Origin: Sungkyunkwania multivorans
Lineage (GTDB): Bacteria > Bacteroidota > Bacteroidia > Flavobacteriales > Flavobacteriaceae
Length of the DNA stretch: 64,000 nucleotides
Reading direction: 5' to 3'
NCBI RefSeq assembly: GCF_042675645.1
Contig: NZ_JBHTJH010000004.1
Span: 1,178,001-1,242,000 of the forward strand
This document shows, in pieces, positions 15,704 through 25,205 of the stretch. The translations under genes were made by a program, and so were the position numbers. Position 1 is the first letter of the stretch. The number at the start of each line of letters is the position of its first letter. The notes beneath the pieces were generated by a model. The model did not search any database and was not told the origin of the DNA. It worked only from the letters and a program-made list of their open reading frames with translations.

Positions 15704-17116
15704 ATGAAGCAGGAACAATTCCATATCCCGGTAGAGCTGCAACAGCTCATAAGTGCAGATGAGGCCTATCACTATCGCATCGTCCCTCTGGGTCAATCAA
15801 ATGGGACCTTGTCTTTGGCGACCGATGCTCAAAACATAGCTAAGCTAAAGGGCGAACTGACCATTCTCTTAAATAGAACCATCGAACTTTCGGAGGTCTC
15901 GGAAGAGCATCTTGAAAAATACCTGGCCACCAATTATAGAAAGAAAGCGAAATCTGAATCCGAGAACTTAGGATACTCCAATGACTTTCTAGAGAAGATC
16001 CTACTCACGGCGAAGGAAATCGGAAGCAGTGACATCCATTTTGAGCCTTACGAAACGAAGTGTCGGGTGCGCTTTCGCTTGGACGGGAAGCTAAAGGAAC
16101 AATATATCATCCCAATTGAAGAGTATCCCGTAATTGCCAATAGGATCAAGATCAAAGCGCAATTGGATATATCGGAAAAGCGGTTGCCACAGGATGGAAG
16201 GATCACCATCAGTGACGGATTTGACGAATTTGACATCCGCGTCTCCTCACTTCCAACACTCCATGGCGAAAAGATCGTGTTACGTATCCTGAGCAGGGAT
16301 GCCAATCATATCAATTTGGACTCCTTAGGCTTTACCGATATCGAACTAAAGCGATACATTGAAGCGACAAAGAATCCCAACGGTATCATCCTTATTTCTG
16401 GACCTACCGGTTCTGGAAAGACCACAACATTGTATGCCACTTTGAAGCTGTTGAATGATAGCAAGACCAACATCCTGACCATCGAAGATCCCATCGAATA
16501 CACCTTGGAAGGAATCAATCAGGTACAGCTTAGGGAAAATATTGGGCTTGACTTTCCATCGGCACTGCGTACTTTTTTGCGACAAGACCCCGATGTGATC
16601 ATGGTGGGTGAGATAAGAGATGCCAAAACGGCCAATATGGCCATCAGAGCCGCCTTGACCGGTCACTTGGTACTTTCTACCATCCATACGAATTCCGCCT
16701 GGGCCACCATATCTAGATTGGTAGATATGGGGATTCCATCATTCCTTATCGCGAGTACGCTGAATGTCAGTGTTGCACAACGTTTGGTACGTAAACTCTG
16801 TGATCACTGTAAAAAAGAAGAAAAAGTTTCAACGGAGCTGCTTCCCGAGGGATTTGAAATTCCAAATAACTTCAAGACACATCATATCCCTGTGGGTTGT
16901 CAACATTGCTACCATACAGGATATCATGGGAGAAAGGCGATCTATGAGATCATTCCGATCACTAACGGTTTGGTTCACCATATAAAGAACAATGCATTGG
17001 AGATAGATCATTATTTAGAAGAGAATAAGATACGCACACTGAAAGACAATGCCATACAACTTTTGATCGAAGGAACGACTTCGATCGAAGAGGTCTATGC
17101 ACTATTAACGAAATGA
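15704..17116 (+). CDS. GspE/PilB-type secretion ATPase
   Basis: This 470-aa ATPase would power assembly of the pseudopilus. It has a short N-terminal domain, Walker A GPTGSGKTT near residues 233-241, the acidic block IEDPIEY, Walker B-like DVIMVGEIRD, and the zinc-binding cysteines CDHC (about residue 366) and CQHC typical of GspE/PilB. The start at ATG 15704, 5 bp after the peptidase stop, is preferred over an upstream TTG at 15662 that overlaps the peptidase. No second PilT-like retraction ATPase is present in the cluster, which favours a secretion or non-retracting pilus role. Confidence 0.93.
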   Translation: MKQEQFHIPVELQQLISADEAYHYRIVPLGQSNGTLSLATDAQNIAKLKGELTILLNRTIELSEVSEEHLEKYLATNYRKKAKSESENLGYSNDFLEKILLTAKEIGSSDIHFEPYETKCRVRFRLDGKLKEQYIIPIEEYPVIANRIKIKAQLDISEKRLPQDGRITISDGFDEFDIRVSSLPTLHGEKIVLRILSRDANHINLDSLGFTDIELKRYIEATKNPNGIILISGPTGSGKTTTLYATLKLLNDSKTNILTIEDPIEYTLEGINQVQLRENIGLDFPSALRTFLRQDPDVIMVGEIRDAKTANMAIRAALTGHLVLSTIHTNSAWATISRLVDMGIPSFLIASTLNVSVAQRLVRKLCDHCKKEEKVSTELLPEGFEIPNNFKTHHIPVGCQHCYHTGYHGRKAIYEIIPITNGLVHHIKNNALEIDHYLEENKIRTLKDNAIQLLIEGTTSIEEVYALLTK

Positions 17117-17120
17117 GAAT

Positions 17121-19307
17121 ATGAAGAGAGGATTATTAATTATAGTACTGTTATTGCAAATTGGTTTACTGACCGCTCAGGATAACGGAAGGATCTTGAA
17201 GATTCAAAATAAATTAGAGGTATTATCGGTTGATAATGCTGGACTTACCGAAAAGCTGAACATCAATATCCAAGATGCAACGCTCACCAACTTCTTGATC
17301 GCCATCTCTAAGGTGCATAAGGTGAATATGAATGTGGCCCCAGAATTACAGAGCATCAACATTGTGAACAACTTCTCGAATGTCACGGTATCTGACCTAT
17401 TGCTCTTCCTTTGTAAAGAATATGCACTAGATATCGATTTTATTGGGAATATCCTTTCAATAAAGAAACATGAGGCCCCTATTGAAGAACCAAAGGAAAA
17501 GGAGATCATAGCCAACTATAATTCTACGTCCGATATGATCACGCTGGACCTGAAAAATGACCTTCTGGGTAGAACGTTCAGGAAGATCATGGATAGCACT
17601 GGCAAGAATTTGCTCTTCTCTTCTGGAATGGAAAATGAGCGCCTCACCATCTATCTAAAGGACGTTCCCTTTGACAAGGCCATGGAAAATATGGCACTTT
17701 CCAATAATTTGATCTATTCGAAATCCAGGGATGGTTTCTATCTCTTTGAGAAGGAAGTGGGAGTTGGTCAGAATTCTGCTTCTGCCACTGCGACGAACAA
17801 TGGCCAAAGACCTACTAGAAGAAGGAGTTCTAACTTCTTCTTTAAAGTACTCGATACCGAAGAAAAACTTCTGGAAGTAGATTTTGTCAATACGCCCATC
17901 GAAAGCATCATCAACGATATTGGAAACGACTTGAATATCAATATATTTACTGCCACACCACTTTCCAATACCGGCACTGCCACTTTTAAGGCCAAAAAAG
18001 TGACTTTCGACGAATTGCTTGAGAAACTCTTTGAGAATAGCCAGATCGCTGGAGGTATTGATACTGGGAATAATTCTTCAACCGGTCAGAGAACGACGAA
18101 TTCGAATGGGAGTCGTTTTACCTTTAAAAAGGAAAATAATGTCTACTACTTCGGAACCTTGGACCAACTTACGGTCAAAGAGGTGATGATCATCCCAATG
18201 ATGCACCGCTCCATCGAGATCCTACAAGATCCCTCTGGAGGTACGAGCAGAAGTGTTGGCCGTAATCTAAGTAGCAGCTATAGCGGAAGCGATTTTGGGT
18301 CTACTTTTGGGACGAGTTCCAATTTTGGGAATCAACAAGGTTTTGGCAACCAACAAAACCCCAATAGGTTCAGCAATACTTCAACTAGTTTGAACGCACA
18401 AAGGAACATAGCGAATAGTGATAACGCCTCCTCAATTTTGGACATCGTTCCCGAAGAATTGAAGCGCGGGCTTCAGATCTCCACCGACTTTGAACAAAAT
18501 ACCTTTGTAGTGAATGGACCTAGCCAACAAGTAAAGCGCTTCGAGGCATTTGTAAAAAGAATAGACAAACCAGTGCCTGTTGTGCTTATCGAAGTGATGA
18601 TCTTGGAGATCAGTCGCAGCGCCACTGTTGAAACCGGGATCAGTTGGGGTATCGGAGATGATGCGGTGAAGACAAAGGGAGGATTGTTTCCAACTACCGA
18701 TTTTACCTTGGGCGCAGAGACCGTAAATAAAGTACTTGGCGGAATCGATGGTTTTGACTCCTTTAAGGTGGTCCCAGAGTTCTTTGCTCAGATAAAGGCG
18801 ATGGAGGCCAATGGCAATCTAAAGATACGTTCAACTCCAAAATTGGCTACCCTAAATGGGCATCGGGCAACCTTCTCCAATGGTTCCACAACCTATTTTA
18901 GAATCACTCAAAGCTTTACCACTGGGGTACAAAACCCAATCATAAGTGAAAGTGTGAATTATGTCCCCATCGATGCGGAACTTGGGTTAAGCATTAAACC
19001 ATTGGTCTCTGGTGATGGCAAGGTGACACTCGATATCTTCGTCATTCAATCTGATTTTAACAACGATCGCATCGATGATGAAGCTCCTCCGGGAATCGAC
19101 TCGCGAGAGTTTAGCTCGATCATTAGCGTTGACGACCAAGACATGGTGGTGTTAGGTGGTCTGGAAGAAAAGGTGAAGAACGATTCAGGTACGGGAGTGC
19201 CATTGCTGGCAAGGATTCCAGTGATCAAATGGTTGTTCAGCAGCCGTAAGAGAGAGGATTCGAGAAAGAAACTCACAGTACTCATCAAACCGACCGTCAT
19301 CAACTAA
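17121..19307 (+). CDS. Secretin (GspD/PilQ type)
   Basis: The 728-aa outer-membrane secretin has a signal peptide (MKRGLLIIVLLLQIGLLTAQ), repeated N domains (TLTNFLIAISKVHKVNMNVA; PIESIINDIGNDLNINIF; PVPVVLIEVMILEISRSATV), a Gly/Ser/Asn-rich linker around residues 370-420, and the secretin core. The core includes RSTPKLATLNGHRATFSNGS and, near the end, DQDMVVLGGLEEKVKND and VPLLARIPVIKWLFSSR. It would form the outer-membrane channel of the system. The start lies 4 bp after the ATPase stop. Its C-terminus overlaps the next gene by one base (TAATG). Confidence 0.93.
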   Translation: MKRGLLIIVLLLQIGLLTAQDNGRILKIQNKLEVLSVDNAGLTEKLNINIQDATLTNFLIAISKVHKVNMNVAPELQSINIVNNFSNVTVSDLLLFLCKEYALDIDFIGNILSIKKHEAPIEEPKEKEIIANYNSTSDMITLDLKNDLLGRTFRKIMDSTGKNLLFSSGMENERLTIYLKDVPFDKAMENMALSNNLIYSKSRDGFYLFEKEVGVGQNSASATATNNGQRPTRRRSSNFFFKVLDTEEKLLEVDFVNTPIESIINDIGNDLNINIFTATPLSNTGTATFKAKKVTFDELLEKLFENSQIAGGIDTGNNSSTGQRTTNSNGSRFTFKKENNVYYFGTLDQLTVKEVMIIPMMHRSIEILQDPSGGTSRSVGRNLSSSYSGSDFGSTFGTSSNFGNQQGFGNQQNPNRFSNTSTSLNAQRNIANSDNASSILDIVPEELKRGLQISTDFEQNTFVVNGPSQQVKRFEAFVKRIDKPVPVVLIEVMILEISRSATVETGISWGIGDDAVKTKGGLFPTTDFTLGAETVNKVLGGIDGFDSFKVVPEFFAQIKAMEANGNLKIRSTPKLATLNGHRATFSNGSTTYFRITQSFTTGVQNPIISESVNYVPIDAELGLSIKPLVSGDGKVTLDIFVIQSDFNNDRIDDEAPPGIDSREFSSIISVDDQDMVVLGGLEEKVKNDSGTGVPLLARIPVIKWLFSSRKREDSRKKLTVLIKPTVIN

Positions 19308-20512
19308 TGTTAGACTCGTTTAAGACATACCTTCAATTCGGCCCTTCTTTTTGCGGCGTAGAACATACTTCTGTCTCGGAGGAGGGTGAGACGAATGTTT
19401 TGTTGCTAAACAAGAAAAAAGATGCTTTTGAGGTCGAAAGGGAATTCACGGTCACTTCTCTGCGGTCATTGAAGGAAGAACTTCCAAAAGGACAGCATAT
19501 CTCTTTAGTGATCAACAACCAACAGGTATTGTCCAAACGGGTGGATGGTAACTCCTATGACCCTTTGAAAATTATTCATAAGGCCTTTCCGAACATCAAT
19601 TTGAGGGATTTCTATTATGAGATTTCCCGTTTAGGTGGTGATCACCTCGTATCCATTTGTCGTAAGGAATACATAGATAGCCTTATCCATAAATATCAAA
19701 AAGAAGGATTCTATGTGTTGAGTTTTTCATTAGGACTTCACAGCTTTCAAACCATTGCCTCCTATATCAATGTCGCAGATGTAGCCGTCTCGAATTATAA
19801 GCTAAGTATTGAAGATGATAGTATAATTGATTTTGAGCCACAAAGTCTGTTGGATGACACCATCTATGATCTTGGTGGCATCAAACTTTATGGTAGATCC
19901 TTACTTTCCTTTGCTGCAGTGATCAAAAATTATTCAGATGGAAGTGCTACTGCTACAAATAATGAACAGCAAATTGCTACACTAAAAGAATCATTTTTCC
20001 AAAATCGTCTGTTCTCGCTACTCTTGAAAGGGGGGCTCGGGTTTTTGTTTGTCGTTCTGTTGATCAATTTTTTCATCTTTGGTCATTATAATGAAAAGGT
20101 GAATGAACTTACTCAGAGTTCTCAGGTAAGTGAAGTCCAAAAGGAGAAACTCTTAAAATTAAATGAAAAAGTTCAAGCAAAGCAACGTCTCGCCGAAGAT
20201 ATCTTAGCTTCAACCTCTTCTAAGAGTTCATTCTATTTGGACGAGATCGCCAGCATTTTACCATCAAGTATGGTCTTGGATGAGATCAACTATCAACCTT
20301 TGTCCAAACGTATCAAAGAAGGGCAGAAGATCACATTCCAAACTAACGAAATAATAGTCTCTGGAAAACTAAAAGACAATGAAGCGTATACCGAATGGTT
20401 CGAACAGTTGGAGCAAAAACCATGGGTAAATGCAATGGCAATACAAAGCTATGGTACATCCTCAGGGAATACGATCACCTTCACAATTTTGATCAGCATT
20501 GGCGATGAGTAG
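19307..20512 (+). CDS. PilM/N- or GspL-like inner-membrane assembly protein
   Basis: This 401-aa protein has a large cytoplasmic-type N-terminal domain (about 1-240), one membrane helix (GGLGFLFVVLLINFFIFG), a coiled segment (NEKVNELTQSSQVSEVQKEK) and a C-terminal domain containing YLDEIASILPSSMVLDEINY, which is typical of PilN. The layout matches GspL or a PilM-PilN fusion, which links the ATPase to the periplasmic part of the machine. I do not see clear actin-fold ATP motifs, so the N-terminal part is diverged. It is coupled to the secretin gene by a one-base overlap. Confidence 0.7.
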   Translation: MLDSFKTYLQFGPSFCGVEHTSVSEEGETNVLLLNKKKDAFEVEREFTVTSLRSLKEELPKGQHISLVINNQQVLSKRVDGNSYDPLKIIHKAFPNINLRDFYYEISRLGGDHLVSICRKEYIDSLIHKYQKEGFYVLSFSLGLHSFQTIASYINVADVAVSNYKLSIEDDSIIDFEPQSLLDDTIYDLGGIKLYGRSLLSFAAVIKNYSDGSATATNNEQQIATLKESFFQNRLFSLLLKGGLGFLFVVLLINFFIFGHYNEKVNELTQSSQVSEVQKEKLLKLNEKVQAKQRLAEDILASTSSKSSFYLDEIASILPSSMVLDEINYQPLSKRIKEGQKITFQTNEIIVSGKLKDNEAYTEWFEQLEQKPWVNAMAIQSYGTSSGNTITFTILISIGDE

Positions 20513-21023
20513 CAGAAACAAAAATATCATACTTGTCATAGGGTTGCTCTTTCTAGCCTTCCTGGGATATAGGTTTGCCATCTCGAAGACGGTGGCTGCT
20601 CGTTCCACCTATAAAAAATTGAGTAGACAGGCCATTCTATTTGAGAATCTGCCAAAACAATTTTCGGTTCTAAAACAAAAGGAACGCTACTACGATTCTT
20701 TGTTGGCTGCCTATCAGATAAAAGGAAATTCCATTCAGAGCAATTTGCTTAAAACGGTCAACACCTATGCCGACGAGCATCGATTAAAGGTCATCGCCTT
20801 TAAGGAGCCACATATCCTAGAACGAGAGAATGCAACTTTAAGTACGTATTCATTCTCGCTGGAAGGAGATTTCTCGAGCATCTTAAGGCTTATCCATCAA
20901 CTAGAGCGGCGTACCAGGTATGGAGAATTGGTGAATGTCCATTTTGAAAAGAAGAAGAACTATAGAACCAGGAAGTTTTATCTTCAGGCCCACATCTTAT
21001 TGCAGGTAGTTCGACAGAAATAG
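20505..21023 (+). CDS. PilO/GspM-like inner-membrane assembly protein
   Basis: This 172-aa protein has a single N-terminal membrane helix (NIILVIGLLFLAFLGYRFAI), a coiled region (FSVLKQKERYYDSLLAAYQI) and a C-terminal ferredoxin-like domain with FSLEGDFSSILRLIHQLERR, the classic PilO/GspM pattern. It would pair with the preceding PilN/GspL-like protein. The start at ATG 20505 overlaps the upstream gene by 8 bp; the frame also permits TTG 20499. It is the last gene of the plus-strand operon. Confidence 0.72.
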   Translation: MSSRNKNIILVIGLLFLAFLGYRFAISKTVAARSTYKKLSRQAILFENLPKQFSVLKQKERYYDSLLAAYQIKGNSIQSNLLKTVNTYADEHRLKVIAFKEPHILERENATLSTYSFSLEGDFSSILRLIHQLERRTRYGELVNVHFEKKKNYRTRKFYLQAHILLQVVRQK

Positions 21024-21149
21024 GGTTATACAAGTACATTCAAATCACTATCGAAGTATATATTTATGTGGTTTCAAGATACCTGCCCGCCAACAGATGG
21101 GGAATTTTCTTGCAATGATCAGTCGGATTGACAATCTAGGAGTGAAAAA

Positions 21150-21195
21150 TATGGTTCTCGATACAATCCCGAAGATTCGGGATCACTCGAACTGA
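21150..21195. repeat. Flavobacterial intergenic hairpin repeat between convergent operons
   Basis: ATCCCGAA (21166-21173) and TTCGGGAT (21176-21183) form a perfect 8-bp stem with a 2-nt loop. It is flanked by TTCTCGATAC and CACTCGAACTGAC and then a T-run. This is the layout of a repeat that I recognise as common between flavobacterial genes. It probably acts as a bidirectional terminator here. Confidence 0.7.
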
Positions 21196-21221
21196 CATTT
21201 TTTTATAGCATTAAACCTTTT

Positions 21222-22358
21222 TCATCCAAGTACATTGCTCAATTGGAACATGGGCAAATACATGGCGATCAGGATGACACCCACCACGATTCCAACAAAT
21301 AGAATGATCATTGGTTCCATGATAGTAGATAGCATTTTTGAACGTTGTTGCACTTCGGTATTGTACTGCTCGTTGAGGCGTTGAAAGATAAACTCGGTCT
21401 GATTGGTCTCCTCGGCAACTCGCACCAAGGTGACCATCTTATTGTCAAAGACAGGATCATTAGCCAAACTTTCCGAAAGTTTTTTTCCCTTTAGGATCTG
21501 CCGCTCTACTTTTTCCAATGCACTTCTTAAAGGATAGAAATTGATCATCTTCTGCACTAGTTGTATACTATTTACCACAGGTACTTTGGAAGAAGTGAGT
21601 AAAGAAACGGCCTGCGTGAACTGCGCCAAGTAGACGGTCTTTGCAAACTTTCCAATGATCGGTGTCTTATAGATCAGATTGTCCACAGCTCTTTGATACC
21701 AAACTTTCTTCGTAAATAATTGTCGCAATAATAGTAATGCTATAATCCCAACTAGTAGTATCCACCCATAGCTCGAAGTTGTCTCAGAAAGGGAAACAAT
21801 GAATCTGGTGATCGGTGGTAAATCTACATTATTCTGCTTGAAAATATCCTGAAACATGGGAACCACATATCGCAACATAAAGGCCACTACTAAAAGCGCC
21901 GTAGAAAAAATAATGATGGGATAGGTCAACGCACTGATCAAGTTCCTCCGTTGTTCGTTCTTTCTGGCAAAGAAACTCCCCAATTCTTTGGTCACTTGTA
22001 CCAATGTGCCGGTTTCCTCTCCGATCTTTAGTGAAAAATGTTCATAATCCGTAAATTCCTTTTTGGTCTTTACGGACTCAGAAAAGGGCTGTCCAGCAAC
22101 GATATCCTCCAAAATATTGGCAAATAACACTTTTTGCTGTTGTTTCTTTTGGGATTCCATGATCAAGCCGAGACCTTCCTTTAAGTTGACTCCTGCCTTT
22201 AATAGCACACTCAACTCCGTATAGAGATCTTCCTTTTTTCTATCTGAAAATGACTTGCCAAACAAGGTGATCTCCTTTTTCAAAAGGTCATTGATCCTGT
22301 CTTCACTTTTGGCCGTTCGCTTCTGCGTGGTTTTTATGTTATCTAATTGAAATCCCAT
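21222..22358 (-). CDS. GspF/PilC-type inner-membrane platform protein
   Basis: The 378-aa protein has two copies of the T2SSF domain. The first contains DLYTELSVLLKAGVNLKEGL and SLKIGEETGTL; the second contains QAVSLLTSSKVPVVNSI and MVTLVRVAEETNQ. Long membrane helices follow each copy (PIIIFSTALLVVAFMLRYVV; IILFVGIVVGVILIAMYLP). It would organise the inner-membrane base of the machine. It is the last gene of the minus-strand operon, with its start overlapping the stop of the upstream pseudopilin gene by one base. Confidence 0.92.
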   Translation of the reverse strand: MGFQLDNIKTTQKRTAKSEDRINDLLKKEITLFGKSFSDRKKEDLYTELSVLLKAGVNLKEGLGLIMESQKKQQQKVLFANILEDIVAGQPFSESVKTKKEFTDYEHFSLKIGEETGTLVQVTKELGSFFARKNEQRRNLISALTYPIIIFSTALLVVAFMLRYVVPMFQDIFKQNNVDLPPITRFIVSLSETTSSYGWILLVGIIALLLLRQLFTKKVWYQRAVDNLIYKTPIIGKFAKTVYLAQFTQAVSLLTSSKVPVVNSIQLVQKMINFYPLRSALEKVERQILKGKKLSESLANDPVFDNKMVTLVRVAEETNQTEFIFQRLNEQYNTEVQQRSKMLSTIMEPMIILFVGIVVGVILIAMYLPMFQLSNVLG

Positions 22359-22822
22359 TAGTTCATATAATGTGAAGCACTATTGCTCTTAAAGATAAAC
22401 AATTCCTTTTGCTGAAATTCATTGGAAGTTCTAAGGCGTATCGCATCCATAGGCCCATTCGTCACCACTCGACCATCAAAAAGAAACTCCTTGTCTACGA
22501 TGCTGATATTAAAGGTGTCCAATTCTCTTACCACATATTTGGCATCGAACACGTATGTTATCGTTTCAATAGGATTCTTTAAGATCAGTAATTCCTGCTT
22601 GTTGTCAAAGGAGGCGACTTGATAGCTACTGAGATCCAACCACAATCGTTGTTCTAGCTTTTCCAATTCTGCATTCACTCCTAAATTGGTCTGAATGGCA
22701 AAGAACTGTCGCTGTACCAATGTCAAAACTGAAAAAGCCAAACCTACGACAATAGCCGTGATGACAAGGACCACCATCATTTCATTGAGTGTAAAGGCTG
22801 GTATTTTACTACTTTTTTGCAT
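22358..22822 (-). CDS. Minor pseudopilin (GspJ/H-like)
   Basis: A 154-aa prepilin-like protein with leader MQKSSKIPA, then FTLNEMMVVLVITAIVVGLA: Phe+1, Glu+5 and the hydrophobic helix. The rest is a globular domain of about 110 residues with no motif I can name. The gene overlaps the preceding pseudopilin gene by 14 bp and the platform gene by one base, so it belongs to one tightly coupled operon. It is most like minor pseudopilins that cap the pseudopilus tip. Confidence 0.78.
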   Translation of the reverse strand: MQKSSKIPAFTLNEMMVVLVITAIVVGLAFSVLTLVQRQFFAIQTNLGVNAELEKLEQRLWLDLSSYQVASFDNKQELLILKNPIETITYVFDAKYVVRELDTFNISIVDKEFLFDGRVVTNGPMDAIRLRTSNEFQQKELFIFKSNSASHYMN

Positions 22823-23147
22823 CCAATCTTTTTCTAATCAGTTTTTTTTGAGTTTCTACTTGGGTAGCCTCAAATTCAATATACTTCACATTCTTCTCAT
22901 CAAATTTTGTGATGTTGATGTTCCATTGATTCAAACTTTCCGTATACGGAAGCTCTAATTCTCCAGTTTGATGCAGATATTCCAACTCATTCAATCGATA
23001 TTCTAAATGTCGCGTGTCATTCTTAATGGCATTGCTGAAGAGGTTGTTCATGATCAAACTCACTACCAGGAAGACGACCATGATCAATACGGTGGCTACC
23101 ATGGTCTCCATGAGCGTCGCTGCTTTTATCTTCTTCAGTATAACCAT
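22809..23147 (-). CDS. Minor pseudopilin (GspI-like)
   Basis: A 112-aa prepilin-like protein with leader MVILKKIKA, followed by ATLMETMVATVLIMVVFLVV, with Glu at +5. The small size and the ATLMETMVA start resemble GspI/PilV-type minor pseudopilins. It overlaps both neighbours (13 bp upstream, 14 bp downstream). Confidence 0.78.
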   Translation of the reverse strand: MVILKKIKAATLMETMVATVLIMVVFLVVSLIMNNLFSNAIKNDTRHLEYRLNELEYLHQTGELELPYTESLNQWNINITKFDEKNVKYIEFEATQVETQKKLIRKRLDAKK

Positions 23148-24379
23148 TGTGCCACCGCCTTTTTGCTATTCTCAAATAAAAGTCCGGCATACTCTTCTGG
23201 GAGTGCTGGTTCTAAGATCTTCCCATTATAGATATGATTTTGATATACAGATCCGGATTGCTTTGCGATGAATCCAGCAGTATAGACGCTGCCTTCTACG
23301 GTTCCAAGAAGTTCTAAATTTTGATTGCAATGAATCTCGCCTTTAACCTTTGCATTTATCTTTAGAACGACCTGCGGTTCATAATTTCGAGTTTTGGGCT
23401 GACCCTCGTAAATAATGACTCCCTCAACACGACTTCTCTCCTGTAATACTATTTGGTTTATTTCAGTAGGTTGATCGGCTTGAATGTTCTGTGATATTCT
23501 TTCTTTGACCACCAAAGCGGAGGGATAGCGTAATTGTGAATCCTTTCCGATTTCAATATTCTTCGTAGCAATGGCCTGAAAACGACCAACGACGTTGTTT
23601 TTTACCTCAATTTTAGGAGCCATAAGGATGACATCGGTAAGCTTCGCTTCGGGATGTACGGTGATTTTTGAATTGGAAATGACGATTATGTTTCCCGTCA
23701 AGTTCGCATCGAACAAATTGATGGGTGCGGCCTGATATATATATGTTGTTTCTTTCAGGAAGGAATTTTTGAGCTGCATACTTTGCTCAAAAGGAATAGC
23801 GCTATTCAGTTGCGCGCCAGAATCGGTGATTACCGGCAATATTGAGGGAAGCTCTTCACTACTTTCTCTTGTATTGCCATAAATGAGCCGACTGCCATAG
23901 TACGAATTTCCAGAAATATTTCCCGAACGGACACCGCGTTTCGGTAAATATGCACCCCCTTCTACTCTAGTTTGCCCTACCAAAATGAGCGCCCTATTCT
24001 CATCCTTTAAAAACAACGCAGGACGTTTCATCTCCCAGCCTCCGACCATCGCGACCTTCTCAAAAGTGTATTGCTTGATAGTCGATTTAGAACTTACAAT
24101 CTTAAAAGCACCCCATTGTTTCTGGCTGACGATGAGATGTTTATAGTCTTCTTCGAATATCGGTAACGAAATGGAATCATTGATCTCATGGTTCAAGCTA
24201 TATTGAATACCAGTGTCGGCATTTCTTATGGTCTCAAGGAATAAATCCGAACGAACACTCAAGGTGCGATGAATGTGAATGAGCATTATAAATGCTCCCA
24301 GTATCAATGACACTACGACCCCGACAAATACCGAAAACTGAAGTGCGCCTGCTCGTATCTTTGCTCTAGGCCAGCTCAT
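23135..24379 (-). CDS. GspK/PilX-like protein with a bactofilin-like beta-helical body
   Basis: This 414-aa protein has an N-terminal membrane helix after a basic stretch (RAKIRAGALQFSVFVGVVVS). It sits between PilP-like and pseudopilin genes, where GspK or PilX would be expected. Unlike ordinary pilins it has no Glu at +5, which is also true of GspK. The C-terminal half (about 220-390) shows regularly spaced short strands (NIIVVISNSKITVHPEAKL; VVLKINAKVKGEIHCNQNL; ELLGTVEGSVYTAG) like the polymer-forming beta-helix of bactofilins. It may cap or scaffold the pseudopilus; that is inference. It overlaps the next gene by 13 bp. Confidence 0.55.
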   Translation of the reverse strand: MSWPRAKIRAGALQFSVFVGVVVSLILGAFIMLIHIHRTLSVRSDLFLETIRNADTGIQYSLNHEINDSISLPIFEEDYKHLIVSQKQWGAFKIVSSKSTIKQYTFEKVAMVGGWEMKRPALFLKDENRALILVGQTRVEGGAYLPKRGVRSGNISGNSYYGSRLIYGNTRESSEELPSILPVITDSGAQLNSAIPFEQSMQLKNSFLKETTYIYQAAPINLFDANLTGNIIVISNSKITVHPEAKLTDVILMAPKIEVKNNVVGRFQAIATKNIEIGKDSQLRYPSALVVKERISQNIQADQPTEINQIVLQERSRVEGVIIYEGQPKTRNYEPQVVLKINAKVKGEIHCNQNLELLGTVEGSVYTAGFIAKQSGSVYQNHIYNGKILEPALPEEYAGLLFENSKKAVAQWLY

Positions 24380-24846
24380 TATTCTTGAAGGGCAAAGGTT
24401 TTCTTTTCTTTTTTGAATAAAATGGTAACCACTTTAGCGTTTCCTTGAAGTAGTTTCATATCGGCGACAACTTCATTCTTCCGAATGAGGTGTTGCTGCC
24501 CCTGGATTTGTATCAGGAATACTTTTTCGGTCTTAGTAGCACCTGAGACAAAACCTTTATATGTCACCATTGGCCAGCTGACTTGCTCCGAAGGCATTGT
24601 AGGTATATTCTTTTTTATGGTGTGTTGTTGTTTTTGGAAATTTCCTAAAAAGGGATCTCGATAGTCAGCCGTTATACCAAAGGTATCTAAGGGTTTTAAT
24701 TCCTTCGGTCTGAAGTCTGCCGTAAAATCTTGTTGTGCGATTGAAGGTGAATCTGGATTCAAAGCATCAAAGAACTTATATCCAACAGTCCCCCAAATAC
24801 CGAGGACGATCACCAATAGGATATATGTCTTTGTTTTGCCTTTCAT
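24379..24846 (-). CDS. PilP/GspC-like periplasmic linker protein
   Basis: A 155-aa protein with one N-terminal membrane helix (YILLVIVLGIWGTVGYKFF), a flexible stretch, and a small beta domain (YKGFVSGATKTEKVFLIQI, HLIRKNEVVADMKLL). The motif YRDPFLG is typical of PilP/GspC homology-region proteins, which connect the inner-membrane complex to the secretin. The gene overlaps the next gene by one base and starts 1 bp after the upstream lipoprotein gene ends. Confidence 0.7.
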   Translation of the reverse strand: MKGKTKTYILLVIVLGIWGTVGYKFFDALNPDSPSIAQQDFTADFRPKELKPLDTFGITADYRDPFLGNFQKQQHTIKKNIPTMPSEQVSWPMVTYKGFVSGATKTEKVFLIQIQGQQHLIRKNEVVADMKLLQGNAKVVTILFKKEKKTFALQE

Positions 24847-24847
24847 G

Positions 24848-25204
24848 CTATTGGACGATCAGATTTCTTGTGTTATATTCAGTTTGGTATGCGCTATTCA
24901 ATGCTCTTATACGCCATTGGTAATCTCCAGATTCCAGTTCCTTCTGAAATTGATTGTTCATGGTGGTCGTATCCACAACAATTTCTGTGGCCTGTTCAAA
25001 AGTAGGAATCGCAATTTGCAACTGATAGGTCTCGGCGCCAGACATCGTTTCCCAAGAAAAACTTACGGTGGTGTCATCGATAGTGCTATTGTCTGCCGGG
25101 GCCAGTATGACAACCGTCTCAGCGGTGATGTCCTCTACACCAACGACATCTTCGCATGCAAATAGTAGCGTAAATCCTAATAAGAGTGAAGTATATTTTT
25201 TCAT
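24848..25204 (-). CDS. Small lipoprotein with a fibronectin-III-like fold
   Basis: This 118-aa lipoprotein has the signal MKKYTSLLLGFTLLFACED with the lipid-anchored cysteine at residue 17. The mature part shows an FN3-like pattern: ILAPADNSTIDDTTVSFSWE, then AETYQLQIA and GDYQWRIRALNS. It is encoded within the machine's minus-strand operon with 1-bp gaps on either side. It might act as a pilotin or as a surface partner of the secretin. Its function cannot be fixed from sequence. Confidence 0.6.
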   Translation of the reverse strand: MKKYTSLLLGFTLLFACEDVVGVEDITAETVVILAPADNSTIDDTTVSFSWETMSGAETYQLQIAIPTFEQATEIVVDTTTMNNQFQKELESGDYQWRIRALNSAYQTEYNTRNLIVQ

Positions 25205-25205
25205 A

